Positions 1 through 10,136 of a stretch of 64,000 nucleotides of DNA are shown here, piece after piece. The position numbers were made by a program, and so were the translations under genes. The notes under the pieces were generated by a model. That model was not told the DNA's origin and made no database searches. It saw only the letters and a list, made by a program, of their open reading frames with translations. Location: the NCBI RefSeq assembly GCF_036370855.1, contig NC_088101.1:5401501-5465500 (forward strand), read 5' to 3'. This stretch comes from Dromaius novaehollandiae (Eukaryota; Chordata; Aves; Casuariiformes; Dromaiidae). The first letter of the stretch is position 1; each line of letters opens with the position of its first letter.

Positions 1-704
1 GTTGGTTTCTAATTCACCAGCCAACCTCTTTATGGTGGTCTGGACTGGAAAAGGGGTCTGTTCCTGCTGCTTTCTCTGCAAGCAGTTCCTGCAGAGGGAA
101 GTATATACAGCGAGCTCTCTTTGCTGAGAGCCCTGTACAGTGTGGCAGTTATCTAAACCTTCCCACCAGAACTATGAGAAATATATGGAGAATGCCAAAA
201 ACCCAACGACTGGGCTGTCCACTGATCTCTGTCTTAACCCAGCTCAGCGCCCTGCCTGGGGTGTGAGTGTGATTCATGGAGATGTTCCTGACATGGGTAG
301 CTTGGTGGCTAGTGGCTTACGACTATAACAATTGCCCTGCTAGGCTGAAGCAGGGTCCCCAGTGAAGTGCTCTCCTTCCTTTGAAAGTGCATATATTCTT
401 TTGGTCACCGTAATACCTCTGGCCTACAATTGTAGCCTGCTATTTCATGCTATAAGGTCCCGTTTTGGTTTGACATGGGCTGCCTGGCTCTGTCACCAGC
501 TGCTCACTCCCTTTTTCACTGAGAGAAATAATGAAAATCTTCTACTTGCTGGCCACATGTTTACAGACCTCTCAGGTATCATGTTAGTCCCATCTCATTT
601 TTGAGCCCTTGACTTTGCCACCCTGCCCTTCCTGTGGCTCCTAGGGCTGCAAGTCATGTCGTGGGAGGCTGTATAATGAGAAACTGAAATAGCAGAAGGC
701 TTAC
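1..704 (-). other. UGT2A-like intron 1 (partial)
   Basis: This stretch lies immediately downstream (minus strand) of the UGT2A-like first exon, beginning at the GT donor at 704-703. UGT2 exon 2 encodes a recognisable block after the 'VLG' junction, and I do not find it in any minus-strand frame here. The remaining exons must therefore lie beyond position 1. Nothing else is recognised. Confidence 0.6.
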
Positions 705-1440
705 CTAGGACCTTGCTGTAGTATGTATCCCATTCTCCCCAGTAGCTCTGGAAAACGTAGTCTTGCAAGTGATAAGACACTATGTTTTTTATTCTTTCAC
801 CAAAGGACATGCGGTCAGTGAGCTCGGAGAGGGCGGCGGGCACATAGGACGGTGGGGCCAGGATCTTGCCACAGTGCCTCTCCACAGTTGAGGCTGGGGT
901 GAAGCGCAGCGAGTACACAAAGGGGACTGCCAGCTTGAGAGCCACGAGGTCCCCACAGAGGGTCACTGGGTCTGACAGCAGCAGGTCATAGCCGGCCCCC
1001 TGAAGCCGGGCCATCAGCTCTCGGTTGGTGAGCACCGCATCACACATTTGCCTGTTTAGCTGGTTCCAGTTTTTGGACAATTTTCCCAGCTCCTTATAAA
1101 ACTGCCAGAAAGTCAAAGTGGTTGGTCTGTTGTTCAGCCACAGCGCTACTATGTCCTCAATGTGGTTCTCAACTGTGTCTTTCTTGAAGGGCACAGCATA
1201 GACCTCAAACTTCTCCACAGCCTCAGCCCTGGGTTTAATGAAGAGCGAAGCATTCGAGACCAGGATGGTGACGCTATGCCCACGACGGATTAGCTCCTGT
1301 GTAACTATCTTGATGTTTAGCCAGTGGCTGGCTTCTGTGGGCCAGACCAACACATTCCCACAGAAGGCCATCCCTACAAAAGCCACCAGAAAAGCTAGCA
1401 GCTGGAGGTATTTCTTTGAGCCGGAAGCTTTTGCGGCCAT
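705..1440 (-). CDS. UGT2A-like: UDP-glucuronosyltransferase 2A-like, first coding exon (gene continues off the left edge)
   Basis: This exon encodes the N-terminal, aglycone-binding half of an ER membrane enzyme that transfers glucuronic acid from UDP-glucuronate to lipophilic substrates. The 245 codons start with a hydrophobic signal segment (residues 11-28, ending near Cys27). The UGT hallmark WPTEASHWLN follows, with the likely catalytic base His39. The partner acidic residue sits in YDLLLSDP (about Asp157). The ATG at 1440-1438 precedes the signal peptide, as in UGT2 proteins. The reading ends at ...YSKVLG with donor CTAG|GTAAGC, the conserved phase-1 end of UGT2 exon 1. Exons 2-6 (UDP-sugar domain, TM anchor, dilysine tail) lie outside the window. 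In mammals UGT2A1 and UGT2A2 use alternative first exons spliced to shared exons, so this may be one of several. Assignment to UGT2A rather than UGT2B/2C is by resemblance only. Confidence 0.9.
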
Positions 1441-2427
1441 GGCAGCGTTAAGGGTTAGATAGCCTCGGAGCTTTATCTTCCAGCCAGGAGCACTCAGTCT
1501 CCGCGTCGCATGTGATGGTGCTTTACAAGCACTCTCAGCAAAGGCAGGTCTTCACTGCCACCCGAGTGAGACCTTTTAGAGCCACGGCAGAGTAACAGAC
1601 CTGGAACACCTTCAGTCTCTGGACTGAAAAGACAGAAAAGGACACTTGATGGAAGGCCTTGGTGCAAGAAGGGACCCCTGTGACAGGACTAGCGGTGGCA
1701 AACAATACCACAGGTATCATTAAGCCTCCTCCATCCTTATGTAGCTGTGCAGATCTGCCAGCACATGCTGTTGGCAAATAACGTGAGTTACCAGCAGTTG
1801 TGCTGCAGCCCCAGCTGAGAACTGCCCCCTGTCCAGGCTTCAGCATTGATTCAAGTTGGTGCATCTTCACCAAGGTAGAAGCAGCAAGTTAGAGCCCCCT
1901 AAATGTGAGCTATGGTACCTAAATAATTCACCTGCCTTGCTCCATTGACTAGCAGTGCCAGATAGGCGAGAGAAGGAGAGGCCACAGGGTACATTTAAGT
2001 GCCTGACGCTAGCACACAGACTCGGAAATGCCATACTTTTTCAGGGTCAGATTTTCTTAGAAGTGTTCATGTTTTCCATGCTGAGAGAGAGAAGCACGTC
2101 TTTCATCTCAGTGATAATAAAGCCAATATATAACAATAACAGTAATATGTACTTTGCTCTGATATGTGAAAGGTGGTTTCCACCTGCTCCTGCCCAGCTG
2201 AACATGGGGAGCCTGTTGCTACTGTCTGGAGTGCATCAGCACCAACTTTGGGGGGTTGTAGGCTGGGTTCAGGTGTCCAAACACACATGTGGGGCCCAGC
2301 CAGCCCCTAGGGGCTACCTGAGGGGGCACAGGGCTTCCTGCATGTCCTGGAGGGGATCTGCCAGCCCCACCAGGGTGTCTCAGCCACAAATGGCATTTGA
2401 TGTCTCTCTGCAGGCAAGCTGACCTGT

Positions 2428-2535
2428 GCCCTGACTCCCCAGCCTCCCCTGAGTGATTTTTGTTGTAGTACACCCCGTCTTCTGGGATGGCTCTCGTCTG
2501 GAAATTCGCTGCTTGAATGTAAGTCACTATGTCCT
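2428..2535 (-). CDS. Weak candidate exon of an unrecognised gene
   Basis: Minus-strand reading from an acceptor TTATTTCAG|GACATAG gives a protein-like stretch beginning DIVTYIQAANFQTRAIPEDG and rich in polar residues. It reaches a possible donor CAG|GTCAGC. No family is recognised. The interval is short and the open frame continues past the suggested donor into low-complexity sequence, so this may be chance. It lies in the same orientation as the other candidate exons up to 7.7 kb, and a single multi-exon gene is possible but unproven. Confidence 0.2.
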
Positions 2536-4118
2536 GAAATAACCAGCTCAGGAGGTCATAACCACCAGGAATCAAAATGAGACCGCTCTAAAACCCACAC
2601 ACAAAATGGTGCAATCAACTCAACACATTATAGGGGACAAATGTCACACAGAAAAAAGCTCTTACCTAATGGAGCCTTCCAGGGTGTGAAAGTGTCATTC
2701 TCTGGATAGTAAGGTGCAATTTGCTATGCCGGGTTGCTCCTGTCCGTTGCTGCTCACCTAATGCACCTTGGTGGCTCTGGCGAGGTTCAGCACCAGGCAG
2801 AAGGTGCTTAAATAAGCTCCACCCTGAATAGGGCTTTTCATTGGGCAGGAAGTAATACAATATGGGCTGAGCGCAATGGGGAGTGTATTCGGGGATTATT
2901 CCTTGCTTTGTTATGCTCCAGTAATTTAATAGTTGAGATTATCTTTCCTGTGCTAGGGAATATTATAACGTTATTACAGAGCCATATTCTCAGAAGGACT
3001 TTGCATCCAGTGGCTACCACTCAGGAATATAGTGCCTGACTGCTAAGTGGTTAAAAACATTTCTTTCACTCCTGTTAGAATCCTAGCTAGGAAAACAGGA
3101 CCTTTAAAAACCCGGATGTTAAATAATAGACTTGCTTACAAACTATCCACAGAAACCAAGACAATCTTGTGGTGCAAGCTCAGAGTTTTTCCAAAGTCCA
3201 TATATTGACCTTGCTGGTAAATGCTGGGTATGGCCCTCGATTCTGGAAATCAAGACATGGTTTTAAGGATGTAGAGATGCAGGAACCTATAGATAGGCCT
3301 CCATGTTTTTCAAATTCTGCTCATAATATTCAACTTGGCTCTTTCTAAACTTTCAGAATTTGGGGCAATTATATCCCCAGTATATCAACAGCAATGAAGC
3401 CTTACTGCTATGAGTTCCTGTATGATCTCTCCACAGACCTTTGCATTTAGTTTCATATCATTTTTTCAGGTCAGTTGAGCTTACTTGGGAAAGTTCGATA
3501 GGAAACTTAAGGAAAGCTCTTTGACAAGTATCAAAAGGCCATGTCACATTGGCTAGGGCGGGTGGGAGCTTTGCTATAGGATTGCATTGGTACAGCTCAT
3601 GATGTTTCCCTGCAAGGGCAAGCCTGGGGAGATTTAGAGTTGCTGGTTCCTCTGAATTTCTTAGGGTTTTGTTTCTAATCCATCATTACCTAATTACTCT
3701 GTAGAAAATGGAACTAGTGGAATGGGAGGCTTATATTCTACTTATCTCTATGGCTAGTTTATAAAGATGGTACTCAGGTTACTCTTAATGCAAAAAGAAG
3801 ATAAACATTTTGAGAGGATTAAGGGGCAAAAGCCAACAAATGAGAAAAGCAGGGCTGTGCACTGCAGGTGATGTTAACTGGCTGCATTTCACATGTCTAG
3901 CATTACTAAGAATTGCTACAGAGATGGATACAACCTCTAACTTTAATGATTACAGGTTCTTTGAGGGTAAGGCTAGTTATGCAAAAGTTAAGGAATACAG
4001 ACTAGTGTTTGCCACATGTCGATATCTTCACCATTTCGCTGAATGGGGGCTACAATGTTCATGACACCTCTATATTATTTCCATAATACTCCAGTGACAA
4101 CCAGCACCTCAAAAGTTC

Positions 4119-4319
4119 AGTGCCCGGGTAGGAAACGGAGGCTTTTGCCCCAAGGCATGCCAAGCAGCTCTGCAGTTTTCTTTTCAGTTATTTCAAGAAA
4201 GCCACTTCTGGACTGAAGGTTAACATGAAACTCTGAATCGTAAAAGACTATCATTTTTGTTGGGGAAACTGTCTGGATAGCAAAACCTGGAGTGTATAAT
4301 TTAAAGGCTGGTTCATCCC
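4119..4319 (-). CDS. Candidate terminal exon of an unrecognised gene
   Basis: Minus-strand reading beginning near DEPAFKLYTPGFAIQTVSPT continues through a mixed hydrophobic/charged stretch (VFYDSEFHVNLQSRSGFLEI) to ...LRFLPGH and a stop at about 4117. Amino-acid composition is protein-like rather than low-complexity. Two AG acceptors, AACCAG|CC and CTCCAG|GT, lie near its start after a pyrimidine-rich tract. I do not recognise the family. It could be the C-terminal exon of the same minus-strand gene as the candidates at 6911-6973 and 7385-7671. The phases of those pieces do not force a single model. Confidence 0.3.
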
Positions 4320-5079
4320 CAAGTACAGACAGAAGTGGCAGTGGAAGGAGAAATGTTTGCAGAGGCACGTGTACTGGTGTCTTGTTAAACATCTACTTCC
4401 TCATTATCCCCAAGGGTGATAGAGAAATGCCAGCACAGGTTAATGAGCCATCCCTATCATAACCCCACTTAGCAAATTTATGTCTTGATATCTCAGCTTT
4501 CTGCCCTCTGACTCTAGGACAAAAATACCATAGCTTCCATTTATGATATTTCAGTTGTTTTTATTGATTTAGTTTAAGATCTTATGGATTCTTTTTACTG
4601 CTCTTCTGATGCTGCGGGGACACTTTGACACAGGCAGTGGGGTAGTTCACATGGGGGCTTTTACCACTCTGCAAGGGAAACAAAAAGTCAAAATGAGAAA
4701 GGCTGCAGGGCAAGGTTTGTGTCCCTTCCCAAGAGCAGGCCTTTTGCCACACCAGTTAGGCTCACCAACTGCTTATTTTAGCAGGTTAGTTTGCTGCTGG
4801 GCCTGGCCATTGAATCAGCCCTGGAGGAGTCGGCAAGGACTAGGCTGTCTTGGGACAGGGCTCCCCCTGAGTGGCTGGGAGCGCAGAACTGGGGAGCAAG
4901 CTCCCTCCGCTCCCAATGCCAAGCACTAATTTATTCTTCTGTTGCAAAGTATGCATAAGCAGTGATTTATTCATATATAAGCCCCATTGGGGAATTAATG
5001 CTAAATTGAGTTTCCTGCTAAATTTTGACTGAATCCACCAATTCTACATAAGCCTTATCTTCCTGCTAGCTTTCTGGTC

Positions 5080-5098
5080 AAAAAAAAAAAAAAAAAAA
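5080..5098. repeat. Poly-A tract followed by GA repeat
   Basis: Nineteen consecutive A bases are followed directly by GAGAGAGA. It may be a simple repeat or the decayed tail of a retroposon. No element body is recognised upstream. Confidence 0.7.
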
Positions 5099-5189
5099 GA
5101 GAGAGAAGCAAAGCTCAGCTCTTTCAGGGGGAAACAATAGCAGAAATAACTTTTTCTACTTACTTCTTGCGTGCAGCATGCTCAAGGCC

Positions 5190-6071
5190 CTAAGCTGCCT
5201 GGGTATCTTGCAGGGGTAAAGTTTTGCTGTTTGACACTGGCAGTTGCAGGTACGAAGTTTGTACCTGGGCATCGGTACCTAAACGGAATGCCCGCCATTT
5301 ATTCCCCAGAGGTATAGCAATAAGTGATGTTTGCACCTCAACCTCGGCATGGGTGGCCAGAGATGGCTTCCTTGCCAACGTTGCCTGTGACGCCTCCTTT
5401 TCTCGTATTTCAGCGTGCACCGAAGGCGCAGACAGCTTTTCCTCTGCTGAGACACATTGAGGCTCCATCTGGCACGCGGAGAGAAGCACCTCACTCTGCT
5501 GTAATTCAGGCATGGAAGACTGTTTCTGCACCTCTGTCTGGGAGGCATATGGAAGCACCTCCACTGCTCCTGGAAAATCCAGTCTGGAGGTTTGTACCTG
5601 GGCCTCAACCCGTAATTGTGAGAAGCGCCATTTCTTCCTCAGGGGTATTTCAGCATAAGAAGTTTGTGTCTCGGCATCTGTTAGCTCTGGAGGCGCGGAC
5701 ATGATTTTTGTGGGGGCTGCTGTGTCCTGTGCCTCTGGTGTTTCCGGGCAGGAGGAGCCCAAACAAGCCTCACTGTGTGACGGAGAAGGAAGAATATCCT
5801 CTGCTTCTGATGTCGTCAGCTTGGATGTCTGTACGTCAGCCTCCACGTATGAAGGAATATCACCTTCCTCTTCTGTGACTGTGAGTGCTGAGGTTTGCAC
5901 CTGAGCCACTGCTAGTGAGAGCGCGGGAGGCATCTTCCGCAGTTCGGGACTGGAAGTTTGCACTTGGGCGTCCACACGTAGCAGGGAGGAACTGCCCGCT
6001 GCCAGGGTTTCCACGCATGCTGCTTGCACCTTGGCGTCAACAAGCAACGGGAATATAGTCTCTGCTTTCAT
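5190..6071 (-). CDS. Uncharacterised 293-aa repeat protein with multiple V/TQTS motifs
   Basis: This single long open frame encodes a hydrophilic, Ala/Glu/Ser/Gln-rich protein with no signal peptide, TM segment or catalytic motif that I recognise. It is built of degenerate units of about 22-24 residues, each opening with [D/E]A[Q/E/D][V/T]QTS. Clear cores lie at residues 37-39, 58-60, 80-82, 135-137, 159-161, 246-248 and 270-272, and weaker ones at 15-16 and 181-182. Two units share a block IPL(R/G)(K/N)KW before the next motif. The [V/T]QT core resembles the anchor of short linear motifs bound by dynein light chain LC8 (DYNLL). That role is inferred. An in-frame stop lies eight codons upstream of the ATG, and the frame ends in TAG at 5190. 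I see no good acceptor at its start, so it may be single-exon or the coding part of a larger transcript. It lies between UGT2A-like and SULT1 genes and I know no counterpart there. Confidence 0.55.
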   Translation of the reverse strand: MKAETIFPLLVDAKVQAACVETLAAGSSSLLRVDAQVQTSSPELRKMPPALSLAVAQVQTSALTVTEEEGDIPSYVEADVQTSKLTTSEAEDILPSPSHSEACLGSSCPETPEAQDTAAPTKIMSAPPELTDAETQTSYAEIPLRKKWRFSQLRVEAQVQTSRLDFPGAVEVLPYASQTEVQKQSSMPELQQSEVLLSACQMEPQCVSAEEKLSAPSVHAEIREKEASQATLARKPSLATHAEVEVQTSLIAIPLGNKWRAFRLGTDAQVQTSYLQLPVSNSKTLPLQDTQAA

Positions 6072-6910
6072 ATCAAGCGATTCAAGATCCTGGTCTTACA
6101 AGCGTGTTTACGGGGGAGCTTCCTCCTGCTCAAATTTGTTAGATTGTGCTTTTAAGCACATAATTACTTCTGAGATACCTCCTCCGGCCTCATTATAACC
6201 AGCTCCTTGTTTCTTTCCCAGAGGCTTAGCAGCCTACATCTATGCAAAACCTTTGGGGCACTACATTTTGGCCTCCCCTAGCTGGTTATGGTGCAGCTCT
6301 TCAACTAGAAACAGTAAAGTGCAAACAGCCCCCAGGGATCACTTTAAGCCAAGGGACAAAAAGATATAAACCAAAAAACCCCCAGTTCTTATCGATATTG
6401 GAGAGCAAAAGGGGTTTTTGAAGCATGCTATATGCACCTTTACATTTTACTGGAGCCATATCTATATTATAGAGTGGCCAAAGGTGTCATTAAAGTGTCG
6501 TCTAAACAGACCAGAGATGCAGCAGAAACATAACCAAATATACATGTGTGTCCACACAAACACAACACGTCTAAGGAATAAAGCAGGGGGGTTTAGAAAG
6601 CCTGACTTTAAACCAAGCCAGCAACAAATAGCCATATGAGAAACAATGGAAGGAAGAAAGTGCCCGGAACAAATTACATAGAAACAAGTAGTTCGCGTCA
6701 GTGGAGGAGCTGTGTCTGACAGGAACAGTGGGGGGGAATTCCTGCAGAAATGCGTCATGATACTGATGTAACTTGTACAGATCAACCAGACACAGAGGAA
6801 CCGTGTCCAGCCTAGGAGCTCCTTTTCTATGGGACATCTTTACCATGTGAAAGGAGATGTGACTGAAGCTACCAGCAGTTCGGGTCTCTCTGCTAATGCC
6901 TGTAATTACC

Positions 6911-6973
6911 TGTCTTACTTCTTCTGGCTCCTGTTTAGGCACTTCTGGCTCAGCTTTGTTTATATTGATACTG
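6911..6973 (-). CDS. Small candidate exon of an unrecognised gene
   Basis: A strong acceptor on the minus strand (pyrimidine-rich CTTCTTATGTTGCAG) is followed by 63 nt encoding a short acidic/lysine peptide (NKAEPEVPKQEPEEVRQ), then donor CAG|GTAATT. The exon would begin in phase 2 and end in phase 0. The open frame continues well past the donor, so a longer exon is also possible. Product unknown. Confidence 0.3.
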
Positions 6974-7124
6974 CAACATAAGAAGGGACAGAGGTTCAGA
7001 GCCTGCTGCATAGTCATCAATGATGTAATAAATTAGTGTGACCAAGAAATATGCAAAAGATGCATTATAGAACACAGAGAAGCTTTTACTATCAGAGAGA
7101 GAAGCAAAAAAAATTTGTAATTAT

Positions 7125-7130
7125 TTTATT
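7125..7130 (-). terminator. Polyadenylation signal AATAAA
   Basis: AATAAA on the minus strand lies about 255 nt downstream of the stop that closes the candidate exon at 7385-7671. It would fit a transcript ending here. AT-rich surroundings make a chance match quite possible. Confidence 0.3.
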
Positions 7131-7384
7131 ATGACTTATAATAAAATATATATTTTTGCACTTGCAATATAAAACTCCTTCCCCAGATTTTGCCCAGCCC
7201 CATCTCTTATACCCCAATCGGGGCCATGAGGACCCCACCGCCAAAAAGGCATCCTGAAGGGGAGCAATACTGCACTTGCCACACGGTGACAAGCATCTGC
7301 AGGTCTGACCCATGTTTATGGCGCTAGCACTTGCTGTTAATGCTGGTTCCCGCTCCAGCTCTCTTCCGTTAATGGAGCACAAAG

Positions 7385-7671
7385 TCAAATATGCTTTTTT
7401 TCCCTTTTTAGATGTGTTGTGCGGACTTCTGTTAATCTTGCAGAGCCAAATCCAGGAACATGTTCAGGCACCACAAGGTCCACTGATATCAGGTGGGGCA
7501 TTTGGGACTTGGAGTCGATGGGAGTTACAGTACGAGCCAAGTGCCTTTTGCAGAGCATTCTCCTAAGGAAGGCAGACCTCCCTGTGAACTTGCCAGTCAG
7601 TTTTTCAACCTCTTGGACTATTCCATCCACCTTTGAGAAAGACATTGCATCCTCAGGGACACTTTGTGCCT
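7385..7671 (-). CDS. Candidate exon (possibly terminal) of an unrecognised gene
   Basis: After an acceptor TTCATTACTTGTAG, the minus strand reads in phase 0 from AQSVPEDAMSFSKVDGIVQE through a basic stretch (FLRRMLCKRHLARTV) to ...RTTHLKR and a stop at 7385. Composition is balanced and protein-like. I find no good internal donor, and an AATAAA lies downstream at 7125-7130, so it may be a 3'-terminal exon. The opposite strand is also open across the same interval, which lowers confidence in strand choice. No family recognised. Confidence 0.35.
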
Positions 7672-9007
7672 ACAAGTAATGAACATTTCCTCCAAGTCAC
7701 TGGCAAGTTACTTTCTGGCGCAGGTATCGAACAAAAGGCAGCAGAGAGAGGCAGGTGAGGCCGGCATCAGAGGAACCAGCACCAAAAAACCATCAGACTC
7801 GCAGCTTCCTTCCAGCTTTCTTAAGCAGTTGCAACATTAAGAAAATAGCTATTTTTTGAAGAACCTGGATTTAGCAAGCCTATTCCCCCCCCCATGTGGC
7901 TGTGTTTATATGCTGCGTCATTGCCTGGTGCCATTTATCTACATTTTTTTCATCTGCACTGCTTTGGAAACTCTCTGATAGAGGCCAAGGGAACTGAGCA
8001 AACCTTTGCGGCTGGACAGCCCTCACCTTCAGACACCGGGGCAGGAGAGGGCTTCCTTTGAAGGGAAACCAGGCATACCTTATGGACGACTCAGTTGCGG
8101 GGCAACTGGCACAGCAAAAGCCAAGTTTCCAGGTCCCTGGGAGCATAACAGCACAAGAGCGACCGATAAATCCTCTTTTTGCCATCAGCTTTATTCCTTC
8201 CTTGGGGAACGGCTGGCCCTCAGCCCTCCCCAGGACAGCCAGGATGCTCCCATCCCCATCCCTGGGACTGCAGTTCCCCTTAGAGAAACCAGCACCGCCA
8301 GCGCAGGGAAGGGTCTCTGTCCCCGCCGGTGCGCCCCAGCCCCTCACCTCCCCTCTCCCCCATGGCCCCGGCAGCTGGGTGTGTGTGTGGCCATAACCAT
8401 GCTGTGTGTGGTTCCCTCCCACCCTGGCCCCAAACTGTGACCTCAGCAGGGGCTTTTCTGACACCGCTGATGTGACGCTGACATAAGAGGGGAGCTTACA
8501 GAGAGGTGTGTGTTGGGGCCACAAAACACCTTTATTCATTGCGCTCTAGAAGCGTCACTGCGCCAGAGCAAGTCTGGGGGCTCGCAGACCGAGGGGCCCC
8601 CAAACACTTGCCACAGGTGGGACTTGGGGCTCCTGGCTTAATCAGAAATACATTCTTGATATCTGAAAAGCTGGTGTTACTTCTTCAAAATGGCCTTTGC
8701 ATAGGCCATCTCCTAGACACAGACGAGGAGGCAGACGTGCAGCAAGTGCAAGATTAACTGCAGGAGACTCCACCGGGCTTCCCAGTGCTGGGGTAACCTT
8801 TACACGGGCGGGAGGTTTCCTTGGGCAATCAGTAACTATGCAGGCGGCAAACTCCATTTTCCCAAAACCGCCTCCTGCATAAGAAAATTAGTGAGATGCA
8901 ACTGGGTGCTGGGGCAGTGCCAATGCCGAGAGGCAATATTGGGGGGGGTGGGGCAGCAAAAGGGGCTGGGGGCTCTGGCAGTGGCTGTGGGGTGTGTAGC
9001 GGCTGCC

Positions 9008-10136
9008 ATGTCCTCACAGAAGAGGTAGAGGATGGGGGTGCTCCTTCCTCCGCTCCCAGTAGCCCTTCACATGGTTGTGCCAGGAGCCATAGGCCACTGT
9101 GTTGTGGGGCAGAGCCCGGGGTGTCACGGGGGGGGGTGGAGAATGGGATATGGGGCAATGCCTTCCGCCATGGGGCTGGCGCTGCCCGCAGACCCACCTC
9201 TGGCCTCCATGAACTCCTGCAGGTACTCGTCCCGGGTGCCAGGGTGTGGCAGCAGCTTGTCCATCAGGGTGAAGTGGTAGAAGGAGACGGCCACATCCTT
9301 GGCATTATGGGCCACACAGAGCACCTGTGGAGTGGGGTAGCCACGGGCATGAGGGGCAGCCCCCAGGCATGCTGCAGCAGGCACCCCGCGTGGGCAGGGG
9401 CGGGAGGGCGAGGAGCCCCGGAGGCTGCGGTACCCCCCCCCGCTGGGGCGGGGGCAAGCGCCTACCTTGCAGCCATTGGCCCAAAAGGACAGAGGCAGCA
9501 CGTGAGCAGGCAGGTGGGTCTTCACCACGCGGGGCAAGGGCAGGGTGACCAGCAGTTCTGTTCCTGCGGGAGCCCCATGCTGCATCCCCTGCTGGCCCAT
9601 GCGGCCTGGCGTGGGAACCGGCAGCCTTTCCTGAGCTCACGCATCCAAGCCCCCAGCCCCGCTACCTGCTGGCAACTGCCCAGGGACAGTGAACTCCAGC
9701 ATGGGCATCCGCTAGGTGATGACATCCCTCTTGCACTGCTTGAGGTTGCCACCATGCAGGATCATGTCCACGATCTCACAGCTCCAAGTGGTGCCTGGGG
9801 AAAGCAGCCCAGTGGCTTTAGGTGGGGGGGGGGGGGGGCTTGCCCCCCCGACTGGCTCCATCTGGCAGACCTGAATGCGCCACATTCCCCAGGCGAGCAG
9901 GTCCCAGCCAAGCCACGCACTTGCCCCTGAGCATGGGGGCAAGGGACCTGTTGCTGCCAGGGTCTGCCATGTCATGGAGATCTTGGGGAGCTCACCAGAT
10001 TTGGGGAAGGAGGCCACCACAGTGTCCTTGGGGCCGCTCGGGAAGGTGTCAACCCACTCCCAGTTGCAGGCGAAGGCACAGACCATGGGGATGCTGTGCG
10101 CCAGGGCTGCCTCAGGAAGGTGTCTGCCGAGGCCAT
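9008..10136 (-). pseudogene. SULT1B1-like pseudogene: SULT1B1-like sulfotransferase pseudogene, 3' end missing
   Basis: This is an unprocessed duplicate of the neighbouring intact gene with matching introns. Homologous exons are 9996-10136, 9666-9794, 9466-9563, 9198-9324 and about 9008-9096. Splice sites are mostly kept. It still shows the PAPS loop FPKSGTTW and the catalytic-His segment KTHLPAHV. Disabling features are these: relative to its sister, about 7 nt are missing near codon 12, shifting the frame; an in-frame TAG lies in exon 3 where the sister has Asn; exon 6 has an extra G in a G run; similarity stops at 9008, so exons 7-8 (PAPS-binding RKG..GDWK region and C-terminus) are absent. 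Exon 3 is also one codon longer. A functional protein is very unlikely. Confidence 0.85.
9825..9838. repeat. Poly-G tract
   Basis: A run of about 14 G bases lies in the intron between pseudogene exons 2 and 3. It is typical of the homopolymers scattered through this GC-rich cluster. Confidence 0.7.

Larger units (their letters stand above)
1441..5189. other. Interval between UGT2A-like exon 1 and the repeat-protein gene
   Basis: No confirmed gene is seen here. The first part should contain the UGT promoter, but I recognise no convincing TATA box. Two weak minus-strand candidate exons are listed separately (2428-2535 and 4119-4319). A 19-base poly-A run sits at 5080-5098. The rest is ordinary AT-balanced sequence without recognised content. 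Confidence 0.5.
6072..9007. other. Interval between repeat-protein gene and SULT1 cluster
   Basis: Only weak minus-strand candidate exons (6911-6973 and 7385-7671, listed separately) are supported. The 7880-8540 part is GC-rich and has overlapping open frames on both strands without recognisable content. Just left of the SULT1B1-like pseudogene, 8536-9007 contains no remnant of SULT exons 7 or 8. Confidence 0.5.

Noticed and set aside
7880-8539. 219-codon minus-strand open frame
   Set aside because: GC-rich, both strands open, no domain, no splice logic and biased composition; insufficient to call a gene.
8896-9930. 344-codon plus-strand open frame
   Set aside because: It runs antisense across SULT1B1-like pseudogene exons and introns; composition is GC-driven and it has no recognisable domain.
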